Origin: GCA-002700125 sp964434385
GTDB lineage: Bacteria; Chloroflexota; Dehalococcoidia; Lucifugimonadales; Lucifugimonadaceae
Direction: 5' to 3'
NCBI GenBank assembly: GCA_964434385.1
Contig: CAYSUW010000012.1
Span: 1 to 41,035 of the forward strand
DNA length: 41,035 nt
Made by a program: the position numbers and the translations under genes
Part shown: one piece after another, positions 7,189 to 14,216 of the stretch
Numbering within the stretch: position 1 is the stretch's first letter
How the letters are laid out: each line of letters opens with the position of its first letter
Notes under the pieces: model-generated
The model's database searches: none
What the model saw: only the letters and a program-made list of their open reading frames with translations
What the model was told of the DNA's origin: nothing

Positions 7189-8273
7189 ATGATATTTACA
7201 CGAAAAATCAATTTTTTAGTATTAATTTTATTTATGAGTATAGGTTGTTCAAATTCTAATGATATGAATTTGGAGGCCACAATTGATGCTAGAGTAGATA
7301 AGGTAATTTCTAGAATAGCTACAGCTACACCTCAGGTTTTTGTAGTTCCTACTCCTCAGCCTACAGCTACACCTCAGGTTTTTGTAGTTCCTACTCCTCA
7401 GCCCACAGCTACACCTCAGNNNNNNNNNNNNNNNNNNNNNNNNNNNNNNNNNNNNNNNNNNNNNNNNNNNNNNNNNNNNNNNNNNNNNNNNNNNNNNNNN
7501 NNNNNNNNNNNNNNNNNNNAGCTACACCTCAGGTTTTTGTAGTTCCTACTCCTCAGCCCACAGCTACACCTCAGATTATTTCTCAAATTATCAAACCTAA
7601 TGATTTATATAATCAATGGCGATTTTCTGTTCCTAGAATTTCTTCTAGTGGAGGGACGGGTACAGGTTGGGCTATAGAAGATGGGTGGATAATTACTAAT
7701 GAACATGTTGTTAGAGATGAGACTACTGTGATAGTTACTGTTCCTCAGGCTAATGGAACAACAAAAGATATTTATGGAATAGTTTATGGAGTTGATAAAA
7801 AAAGGGATTTAGCAGCAGTTAAAATTAATTCTAATCTTAATCGACTTGACCCTTTCAAAATTTTTAACAGAAAATATCTTACTTCACTGGATGCTGGAAC
7901 TGAAGTTGTTCAGATCGGATATTCTACTGGTACTGCAGGATTTCCAGTAATTAAATCTGGGTTAGTGACAAATGTCATTTTGCAAATGGGAAAAGCTTTA
8001 GATTATGGAATTAAGGCAACATTTAAAGTGCTCCCTGGATCTACTTACACTAAAGATGGTGTAATGTTAATAGTGTTTAATACTGGAGCAGATCCTGGAG
8101 ACAGCGGTGGGCCAATTATTGATTATGAAGGAAATGTTGTTGGAGTTGTATTTGCCCAAGTACAAAGTACTGGAGGCTCAAGAGTGATTGGCACTCAACT
8201 AGCTATTAGTATGAGAGAAGTTGAAGTTGTCTGGGATGATTTGAAAAAAGGTTTTGATACTACTGATAAATAA
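7189..8273 (+). CDS. Trypsin-like (HtrA-type) serine protease lipoprotein, interrupted by assembly gap
   Basis: The protein begins with a lipobox (MSIGC, Cys20), continues through a short helical stretch, then a repetitive Pro/Thr linker built of 14-residue units (TATPQVFVVPTPQP), and ends in a chymotrypsin-fold protease domain. The catalytic triad is visible: ITNEHVV (His), KKRDLAAVKI (Asp) and DPGDSGGPI (Ser). No PDZ domain follows, unlike DegP/DegS. The 100 Ns at 7420-7519 lie inside the repeat; the frame before the gap and the frame after it (GCT at 7521) differ by one base, which shows only that the N count is a placeholder. The two halves are one gene. It abuts the oppositely oriented methyltransferase gene with no space between the stops. 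Confidence 0.82.
7321..7574 (+). repeat. 42-bp in-frame tandem repeat (coding minisatellite)
   Basis: The unit starts ACAGCTACACCTCAG and ends CCTACTCCTCAGCC, 42 bases or 14 residues. Copies lie at 7321-7362 and 7363-7404, a partial copy at 7405-7419 runs into the gap, one more at 7520-7559 comes out of it, and a final partial copy is at 7560-7574. Visible copies are nearly identical, differing at the last base (T or C), which suggests recent expansion. Copy number is unknown because of the gap. Confidence 0.93.
7420..7519. other. Assembly gap of 100 N
   Basis: Exactly 100 Ns fall inside the tandem repeat. The codon phase on the two sides implies that the true missing length plus one is a multiple of three if the reading frame is intact. 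Confidence 0.98.
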
Positions 8274-9026
8274 TTATTTGTTTTTCGATAATATTGCTAC
8301 TAGATTAGCTCCTGTTTTTTCTTCAGCATTTAAAACAAATTTTTCATAAATTTTTCTTAATAAACGATTTAAAGGTTTCCAGTTTAATATAAAAAAACGA
8401 TTTATCATTAAACGTCTAATTAATTTTTGAAGGAATCCTATTTTGATTATGTATTTTGCTTCATCTATTTTAAAAGATGGTGATACATGATCATTAAGAA
8501 TATCTAAGTTGTAATGTCGGTAATGTTTTTCAGGTATAGGTTTTTTATTAAGAGTAGGTACAGTAATTAAAAATTTTCCATTCTCTTTTAGTATTTTTGA
8601 AAGATTATTAATTATTTTAGGTAGTTGGTTTTCTTCAATATGCTCCAAAACTTCCATTGCTACTATAAGGTCAAATTTCATGTCTTCTATTTCATGAAAA
8701 TCAGAAACTAGGTTTACATTTTCATTTGAACTTTGATTAAATATTTTTGCATAATTTAAGGCTTGTTCAGATATATCTAATCCTGTAATTTTAGGAACTC
8801 CGGTTTTTTTCATTTCAAGAGTTAATCTTCCATCACCACAACCAAAATCTAGTACATTTTTAGGGTTTAGATCGTTAATAATATTTTTTACGTAAGTTAG
8901 AACGCCTAAATACTCTAATCCATTGAACCACCATTTACCGAGATGCCAATTTTGTTCATCGTTTACTGGAAGATGATGATATGGGAATTCATATTCTTTT
9001 TCTTGAATTTTTTCACGATCAATCAT
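8274..9026 (-). CDS. Class I SAM-dependent methyltransferase
   Basis: This 250-residue protein has the Rossmann methyltransferase signature: motif I VLDFGCGDGR (58-67), acidic motif II end TGLDIS (Asp84), post-II FDLIVAMEVLEHI (118-130) and GKFLITVP after it. The DLIVAMEVLEHI block resembles UbiG/methyltransf_11-type enzymes acting on small molecules or lipids. The substrate cannot be read from the sequence. Its ATG at 9026 lies only 5 bases after the CCA end of tRNA-Met on the same strand, with no Shine-Dalgarno of its own, so it seems to share the tRNA promoter. Its stop directly abuts the stop of the protease gene. Confidence 0.85.
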   Translation of the reverse strand: MIDREKIQEKEYEFPYHHLPVNDEQNWHLGKWWFNGLEYLGVLTYVKNIINDLNPKNVLDFGCGDGRLTLEMKKTGVPKITGLDISEQALNYAKIFNQSSNENVNLVSDFHEIEDMKFDLIVAMEVLEHIEENQLPKIINNLSKILKENGKFLITVPTLNKKPIPEKHYRHYNLDILNDHVSPSFKIDEAKYIIKIGFLQKLIRRLMINRFFILNWKPLNRLLRKIYEKFVLNAEEKTGANLVAILSKNK

Positions 9027-9031
9027 ATTTT

Positions 9032-9107
9032 TGGTGGCAACGGTAGGATTTGAACCTACGGCCTAGGCCTTATGAAGACCCCGCTCTAACCCCTGAGCTA
9101 CGTTGCC
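9032..9107 (-). tRNA. tRNA-Met(CAT), elongator type
   Basis: The reverse complement folds fully: acceptor GGCAACG/CGTTGCC, D stem GCTC/GAGC, anticodon stem GGGTC/GGCCT with loop TTCATAA (anticodon CAT), T arm GTAGG-TTCAAAT-CCTAC, discriminator A and encoded CCA (9032-9034). A paired G1-C72 argues against the initiator tRNA. The overall sequence resembles elongator tRNA-Met more than the lysidine-modified tRNA-Ile(CAT), though the latter cannot be fully excluded. Confidence 0.94.
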
Positions 9108-9127
9108 AATTGTAATTTATTTTGGAT

Positions 9128-9156
9128 AGGTTATGTTTAGAGCAAATCTATGTCAA
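9128..9156 (-). promoter_or_regulatory. Promoter for tRNA-Met and the methyltransferase gene
   Basis: On the minus strand a perfect TTGACA (9156-9151) is followed after 17 bases by TAACCT (9133-9128). Transcription would begin about 20 bases before the tRNA 5' end. It is the best -35 match I found upstream of any RNA gene here. Confidence 0.55.
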
Positions 9157-9274
9157 TGATACTACGAAATATTGATAAAAAATTGAAAAATTAAAAATTC
9201 ATTTTTAAGAGAACTTTAAAATATTATTAACAAAGAATTTTTATAATATAGAAGATCAAAATTTCATTAAGTAT

Positions 9275-10153
9275 TTATTTAGATAAGTACTCTCCGCTAG
9301 CACCACCTGTTTTATGTACTAGACGAATCTCTTCGACTTTTATACTTTTATCTAATGATTTGCACATATCATAAATTGTTAGACATGTTATAGAAACAGC
9401 AGTGAAAGCTTCCATTTCTACTCCAGTATTCCAATTTGCTTTTACTGTTGAAGTAATTTCTAATCCGGGCAAATCATGATTAGGAACAATATCTATTACA
9501 ACATTAGTTAATGGTACAGGGTGACACATTGGTATTAGCAGATGGGTCCATTTTGCAGCATTGATTCCAGATGTTTTTGCTACTGAAAACAGGTCACCTT
9601 TTTTAAGATTTCCTTCTAAAGCAATATTAAGTGTCTCTTTTTTCATTATTATTTTTCCACTGACTACTGCGACTCTTTCTGTGGCACCCTTTGATGAAGT
9701 GTCGACCATTAGAGCATCCCCTTCTTTATTAATATGTGTCAGTTTTTTTTTATTAATTATTTCTCTTGCTTCTTGATTAGCTAAAAGATCGGCTTCTTCA
9801 TTAAATTTATTTCCTGAATGTCCCTTTACCCAATTCCATTCGATTTTCCTATTCACTATTAAAGAGTCTAATTGATTCCATAAGTCGATATTAGTATTTC
9901 GTTTCCAATTTTTAGTCATAGTGTTTATAACATATGTACTATCTGTAAAAATTTTTACAGAAGATTTTTCTGGAAAACATTCTAAACCTTTTATCACCGC
10001 AGTGATTTCCATCTTGTTGTTAGTTGTTTCTTTTTCCCCACCAGAAAGATCTGTTTTTTTACTCCCGTCAATTATTATTATTGCAGCCCAACCGCCTGGA
10101 CCAGGATTCCCTATGCAAGAGCCATCAGTGTAAAGAATATTTTCAGTTTTCAT
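9275..10153 (-). CDS. rnhA-moaC: Ribonuclease HI fused to cyclic pyranopterin monophosphate synthase MoaC
   Basis: One uninterrupted 292-residue frame holds two complete enzymes. Residues 1 to about 136 are RNase HI, which cuts RNA in RNA-DNA hybrids: LYTDGSCIGNPGPGGWA (Asp10), NNKMEITAV (Glu49), FTDSTYV (Asp71), KGHSG (His112) and EEADLLA (Asp122). Residues from about 138 are MoaC, the second step of molybdenum cofactor synthesis: LTHINKEGDALMVDTSSK, IPMCHPVPLT (His211), TGVEMEAFTAVS (Glu246, Glu248), IYDMCKSLDK and the closing KTGGASG. Both sets of active-site residues look intact. MoaC has no start or ribosome site of its own at the junction. The gene follows fbaB after 23 bases, probably in one operon. 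I know of no functional reason for the pairing. Confidence 0.93.
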   Translation of the reverse strand: MKTENILYTDGSCIGNPGPGGWAAIIIIDGSKKTDLSGGEKETTNNKMEITAVIKGLECFPEKSSVKIFTDSTYVINTMTKNWKRNTNIDLWNQLDSLIVNRKIEWNWVKGHSGNKFNEEADLLANQEAREIINKKKLTHINKEGDALMVDTSSKGATERVAVVSGKIIMKKETLNIALEGNLKKGDLFSVAKTSGINAAKWTHLLIPMCHPVPLTNVVIDIVPNHDLPGLEITSTVKANWNTGVEMEAFTAVSITCLTIYDMCKSLDKSIKVEEIRLVHKTGGASGEYLSK

Positions 10154-10176
10154 AAGATTTATTTAAAACCTTTAAA

Positions 10177-11094
10177 TTATTTTTTATATAAATCCATAAT
10201 TTCATTTAATAATTTAATTCCCTCAGCTTTTGGTCTCTGAAATGAATTTCTTCCAACAATTGATCCGAAAGATCCACCTTTTGCAACTTGTTGAATTTCT
10301 TCTAGAACAGCATCTCTACCTTTTGCAGGTCCACCTGAAAAAATAACTATCCTTTTTCCATTAAAAGTAGATTTAACGCAATGTTGTACCCGTTCTGCAA
10401 GAGAATCTAGTTTTAATCTTGATTTTTCAATTACTTTTTTAGCTTCTTGATCAAATATGTGGTTATCAGGAGGTTTAATTTTTATGATATTTGCACCCAT
10501 TTGTGCTGCAATATGAGCTGCATAAGCAACAACATCTATTGCAGTTTCATCTGCTTTTGCTAGAGTACCACCTCTAGGGTAACTCCATACTACAACTGCT
10601 AGCCCCTTACTTTTCGCTTCAAGGGTTAATTCTTTTAATTCGTAATACATTTTTCCTGATAAGTTTGAACCCGGATAAATAGTAAATCCTACTGCAACAC
10701 ACCCAAGCCTTAGTGCATCACTTACTGAAGAAGTAATTGTTTGACAAGGTTCTCCAGTAGAAAGTGAGTCTGCATTATTAACTTTAAGAATCAGAGGTAT
10801 TTGACCAGCATATTTAGTAGCTCCAGATTCTAAAAATCCTAAAGGCGCAGCATAAGCATTGCACTCTGCATCTATAGCTAATTGAAAATGATAATCAGGA
10901 TCATATCCTGAAGGGTTATTCGTAAAAGATCTTATTGGACCATGCTCAAAACCTTGGTCTACTGGTAAAATTACTAATTTTCCTGTTCCAGCTAATTTTC
11001 CTGACATGAGTAATTTACTTATGTTTCCTAAAGTTCCAGGGTTTTCAGAAGAGTACCACGATAATATTTCTGATACTTTTTTGGTTAGTGCCAT
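10177..11094 (-). CDS. fbaB: Class I fructose-bisphosphate aldolase, archaeal/FbaB type
   Basis: This enzyme cleaves or forms fructose 1,6-bisphosphate from two triose phosphates through a lysine Schiff base. Family signatures are LVILPVDQGFEHGP, CNAYAAPLGFLE, GCVAVGFTIYPGS, VVVWSYPRGG, the Schiff-base segment ANIIKIKPP and the phosphate-binding IFSGGPAKGRDA. Length (about 305 residues) fits the DhnA/FbaB group. Two in-frame ATGs compete: at 11100 and at 11094. AGGAG lies one base before the first and seven before the second, so I prefer 11094 (protein MALTKKV). It is transcribed away from the FBPase gene 76 to 82 bases away and is followed by the RNase HI-MoaC gene. Confidence 0.92.
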   Translation of the reverse strand: MALTKKVSEILSWYSSENPGTLGNISKLLMSGKLAGTGKLVILPVDQGFEHGPIRSFTNNPSGYDPDYHFQLAIDAECNAYAAPLGFLESGATKYAGQIPLILKVNNADSLSTGEPCQTITSSVSDALRLGCVAVGFTIYPGSNLSGKMYYELKELTLEAKSKGLAVVVWSYPRGGTLAKADETAIDVVAYAAHIAAQMGANIIKIKPPDNHIFDQEAKKVIEKSRLKLDSLAERVQHCVKSTFNGKRIVIFSGGPAKGRDAVLEEIQQVAKGGSFGSIVGRNSFQRPKAEGIKLLNEIMDLYKK

Positions 11095-11100
11095 ATTCAT

Positions 11101-11176
11101 ACTCCTATCATTATTTGCATTAATATCATAAATTAGAAAACAATTTCAAAAAATAATATTTTCATTTATTAAAAAC
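11101..11176. promoter_or_regulatory. Divergent intergenic region fbaB / fbp-HTH
   Basis: These 76 bases must carry both promoters for the aldolase and the FBPase-HTH gene. The sequence is almost pure A/T with several weak -10-like hexamers but no convincing -35/-10 pair. A small dyad GAAAACAATTTC (GAAA, 4-base spacer, TTTC) at 11138-11149 is the only inverted repeat I noted. If the HTH domain of the FBPase acts locally, this is where it would bind. Confidence 0.35.
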
Positions 11177-12394
11177 ATGTCTCTTGAAAAATCAAATTTA
11201 AAAACATTCTTAAAAGATAATTTTAATTTTTCAAGCCATGAAGGTAAAGCCCTTGCGAGATTAATTTTATCAATATCTGATGCTTCTATAGAAATTTCTC
11301 AAAAAACAAGAAGATCTGGATTAACCAATATACTTGGATCCACAAAGCAAACAAATATACAAGGTGAAGAAGTACAAAAACTTGATTTAATAGCTAATGA
11401 TATTTTATTAAAATTCTTAAAAGATGATCCTGGTTGTGGTGGATACGCTAGTGAAGAAATTGAGAAACCAGTTTTTTTCAATAATGAAGAATCTAGTTTT
11501 TTGGTAGTTGCTGATCCATTAGATGGTTCAAGTAATATTGATGTGAATATGCCAATAGGTACAATTTTTGGAGTAATAAGGAAAACCGATCCAGAAAAAT
11601 CAGGTTTTATAAGAAGTGGAAGGTATTTTGTGGCTTCTGGATACATTTTATATGGTCCCTCAACTATATTAGTTATAGCTTGTAACAATATAGTTACTGA
11701 ATTCACTTTAGAGCCGAGTGAAAATATTTTTTATATCTCTGAAGAAAATATTAATGTTCCAATATCTGGTGACATCTACTCTATTAATGAAGGAAATTAT
11801 GAATCTTGGGATTCTTCTGTAAAGGAGTGGTCACAGTCTAGAAAAAGTTTTGAAAATGAATTAAATAAACCTAGTTCTTTAAGGTATGTTGGTTCATTGG
11901 TAGCTGATGCTCATAGGACATTGAAGAAAGGAGGAATATTTGTGTACCCAGCTGATAATAAGAATCGTAATGGAAAATTACGACTAATGTATGAAGCAAA
12001 CCCATATTCTTTAATTTTCGAGTCTGCTAATGGTTCTTCTAGCAATGGGAAAATTAGTGTCCTAGATATTGAACCAGAGAATTTTCATCAAAGAACTCCT
12101 TTAATTTTAGGTTCTAAAGAGAATGTTCAAAAATTTATAGACACTAAATCATCGAGAAAAAAAATTTCTACAACCAATAAACTACTTTTTCCATGGGATA
12201 AACTTTCTATTTCTAAAATGAGATTTGAATCAAAAAAAACAGTAAATGAATTCTCAAAAGAATTAGATGTTGAACAATCAACGATTAGAAAGTGGGAATC
12301 AGGAGTAATTAAACCTAACAAGAAAAATAGAGAAAAATTAGATGGATATTTAGTTGATAATTTTGGAGAAATTATTAAGAATCCATTTGAATAA
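11177..12394 (+). CDS. fbp: Class I fructose-1,6-bisphosphatase with C-terminal XRE-like helix-turn-helix domain
   Basis: Residues 1 to about 325 are a class I FBPase, the hydrolase that makes fructose 6-phosphate in gluconeogenesis: GEEVQKLD (63-70), ASEEIE (Glu93/94), VADPLDGSSNIDVN (Asp113, Asp116), GTIFGV, RYVGSLVADAHRTL, GGIFVYPAD and KLRLMYEANP. A normal FBPase ends about here. This one continues for some 75 residues: KMRFESKKTVNEFSKEL, then DVEQSTIRKWESGVIKPN, the pattern of an XRE/HTH_3 DNA-binding fold (about residues 343-395). The frame is continuous. The gene diverges from fbaB, its metabolic partner. The HTH could make the enzyme a self-acting regulator of this locus, or could mediate protein contacts; DNA binding is inference. 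Confidence 0.9.
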   Translation: MSLEKSNLKTFLKDNFNFSSHEGKALARLILSISDASIEISQKTRRSGLTNILGSTKQTNIQGEEVQKLDLIANDILLKFLKDDPGCGGYASEEIEKPVFFNNEESSFLVVADPLDGSSNIDVNMPIGTIFGVIRKTDPEKSGFIRSGRYFVASGYILYGPSTILVIACNNIVTEFTLEPSENIFYISEENINVPISGDIYSINEGNYESWDSSVKEWSQSRKSFENELNKPSSLRYVGSLVADAHRTLKKGGIFVYPADNKNRNGKLRLMYEANPYSLIFESANGSSSNGKISVLDIEPENFHQRTPLILGSKENVQKFIDTKSSRKKISTTNKLLFPWDKLSISKMRFESKKTVNEFSKELDVEQSTIRKWESGVIKPNKKNREKLDGYLVDNFGEIIKNPFE

Positions 12395-12400
12395 TAATAA

Positions 12401-13417
12401 TTATCCTCCTAATTGATACATTTCTATTTTTTTATTTTTAGAAGTTTTTTGAGATCTTAACTCAGAGTATCTATCTGTTCTTTTCTCCCAGTAATTGGTG
12501 ATGATCTCTTTAATGTATTTGTCATTTTTCCCTGCTCTGATTTCTTTTTTAAGATCAAGCCCAGAGTTTGAAAAGAGACATGTAACTAATTTTCCATCTG
12601 TAGTTAAACGTGCTCTTGTACAACTTGAACAGAAGGGATTCGTAACTGATGAAATTATTCCTATTTCTCCTTTTATTCCATCATCAGATAAATAAGAATA
12701 TCTAGTTGCTACTTCTCCTTTAAATGATGCGTCTAAAGGTTGGACAGAGAAATCTTTTTTGATAATTTCTAGAATTTCTTTAGAGGATACCACTTCTGAT
12801 AAATCCCACTTATTTAAATTCCCGACATCCATATATTCTATGAATCTGATTATATGTTGTGTGTTTTTGAAATAATTTATCAAACCTAAAATAGATTTTT
12901 CATTAACGTTTCTTTTTACTACACAATTGATTTTTATGGGGTTTAAACCTTTACTCGAAGCTGATTCGATCCCTGTAAGAATTTTATTTATATCAAGATT
13001 TCTTCCACTCATTTGTTTGAATACTTCTTGATCTAATGTGTCTAAGCTTACTGTAACTCTATTCAAACCTGAATCAACTAATTCTTGGGACAATCTTTCT
13101 AGCAAATAACCATTTGTTGTAAGGGATAAATCCGAAATGTTATTTATAGAAGCAATTTGATTTATTAAGACTGGCAAGTCTTTTCTTAATAGTGGTTCTC
13201 CTCCTGTAATTCTTATTCTTGAAACACCTAAATCAACAAATATTTTAGTTAACCTAGTAATTTCTTCAAAAGTTAAAATTTTGTTTTTAGGTAAAAATTG
13301 ATATGATTCACCGTATATTTCAGCTGGCATGCAATAAGGACACCTAAAATTACATCTATCTGTTACTGAAATTCTTAGGTCTTTAATTGGTCTTTTAAAT
13401 TTATCAATAAGTGCCAT
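12401..13417 (-). CDS. moaA: GTP 3',8-cyclase MoaA (molybdenum cofactor biosynthesis)
   Basis: This radical-SAM enzyme makes the first intermediate of molybdenum cofactor from GTP. The N-terminal cluster motif is CNFRCPYC (Cys22, Cys26, Cys29), followed by ITGGEPLLRKDL. The second 4Fe-4S cluster is present as NPFCSSCTRARL with the later LVTCLF (Cys263, Cys266, Cys280). The C-terminus ends in the conserved Gly-Gly tail needed for catalysis. Length of 338 is normal. It starts 2 bases after rdgB and is probably translated with it. Its 3' end converges on fbp with 6 bases between the stops. moaC is nearby but fused to rnhA in another operon. Confidence 0.96.
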   Translation of the reverse strand: MALIDKFKRPIKDLRISVTDRCNFRCPYCMPAEIYGESYQFLPKNKILTFEEITRLTKIFVDLGVSRIRITGGEPLLRKDLPVLINQIASINNISDLSLTTNGYLLERLSQELVDSGLNRVTVSLDTLDQEVFKQMSGRNLDINKILTGIESASSKGLNPIKINCVVKRNVNEKSILGLINYFKNTQHIIRFIEYMDVGNLNKWDLSEVVSSKEILEIIKKDFSVQPLDASFKGEVATRYSYLSDDGIKGEIGIISSVTNPFCSSCTRARLTTDGKLVTCLFSNSGLDLKKEIRAGKNDKYIKEIITNYWEKRTDRYSELRSQKTSKNKKIEMYQLGG

Positions 13418-13419
13418 TT

Positions 13420-14043
13420 TTAAATCAACATTTTTTCTAGTAATGGAGTTATTTTTTTTATTGCAAGTCCTCTGTGGCTAATACTATCTTTTTCTTCATC
13501 TTTTAGTTGGGCATTGGTTTTTTGGAATATGGAACTGATGAAAATTGGATCATATCCAAAACCATTATCTCCTTTTTCTTCTAAAGATATAATACCTGAA
13601 ACTTCAGCTCTAAAAATTTTAGGTGTTTCAAAGGGAATTCCAGGCCCTGCGATAGCAATAACACATACAAATTGTGCTTTTCTTTTATCAAAAGGTATTT
13701 TTACCATTTTTTTTAATAAATATTTATTTCTATCTCTATCACTCAATTTTTCTCCTCCATATCTAGCTGATTTAATTCCAGGTTGACGATTGAGTGAGAA
13801 AACTTCTAATCCTGAGTCCTCTGATATTAAAATATTTTTATTAAAATCAAACTTATTCTTTAATAATTCAAAATAAGACGATAATTTTTGTTTAGCATTT
13901 TCTTCAAATGTGAAACCAGATTCATCAGCAACATTAGTTATTCCTAAGGTTTTCAGGTCTGCTAGATTTAAATTTTTAAGTTGAATTAAATTCCTTTTAA
14001 ATTCTTTTATTTTCCCTGAATTGTGTGTAGCAAGAATAATCAT
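13420..14043 (-). CDS. rdgB: XTP/dITP pyrophosphatase (RdgB/HAM1 family)
   Basis: This house-cleaning enzyme hydrolyses non-canonical purine triphosphates such as dITP and XTP. The family start ILATHNSGKIKEF, then ADESGFTFEENAKQKL, SEDSGLEVFSLNRQPGIKSARYGG, the phosphate region GDNGFGYDPIF and SHRGLAIKKI are all present. The 207-residue length is typical. It is the first gene of an rdgB-moaA pair with a 2-base gap. No functional link to molybdenum cofactor is expected. Confidence 0.95.
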   Translation of the reverse strand: MIILATHNSGKIKEFKRNLIQLKNLNLADLKTLGITNVADESGFTFEENAKQKLSSYFELLKNKFDFNKNILISEDSGLEVFSLNRQPGIKSARYGGEKLSDRDRNKYLLKKMVKIPFDKRKAQFVCVIAIAGPGIPFETPKIFRAEVSGIISLEEKGDNGFGYDPIFISSIFQKTNAQLKDEEKDSISHRGLAIKKITPLLEKMLI

Positions 14044-14108
14044 TTATTTATTAGAGTCTATTTTTTAATCATATTAATTGATTTTATGATAAAAATTGCT
14101 ATTAATTA

Positions 14109-14137
14109 TTGATAACAAATAAAGTTAGTGTTATACA
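14109..14137 (+). promoter_or_regulatory. Probable promoter of the cytochrome oxidase operon
   Basis: TTGATA (14109-14114) and TATACA (14132-14137) are 17 bases apart, placing the start near 14144 and leaving a leader of about 70 bases. A second TATAAT at 14148-14153 lacks a good -35. The palindrome TTTTATGATAAAA at 14082-14094 lies just upstream and could be an activator or repressor site. The leader has a three-codon mini-frame (ATGATTTAA) just before the coxB start. Confidence 0.45.
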
Positions 14138-14216
14138 TATTTACTTGTATAATTAAAATTATAAATCAATCGTACAATAAGCTGGTAGATTTCTAATAGG
14201 GTAATGATTTAATCCT

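Noticed and set aside
7189..7542. A separate 117-residue protein ending just after the N gap
   Set aside because: The frame after the gap is only an effect of the arbitrary 100-N length; the repeat and the downstream protease domain continue in another frame, so it is one gene.
7728..8273. A separate short protease gene starting at 7728
   Set aside because: The catalytic histidine (ITNEHVV) lies upstream of 7728 in the same frame, so that start would remove part of the active site.
9275..10153. The RNase HI-MoaC join as a simple sequencing error
   Set aside because: An error could join two frames, but there is no leftover ribosome site or start for MoaC and the linker is natural; I kept it as a fusion, to be checked by reads.
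12127..12321. Minus-strand 64-codon frame opposite the HTH part of the FBPase gene
   Set aside because: It is antisense to a clear coding domain, has no ribosome site and looks like a shadow of AT-rich coding sequence.
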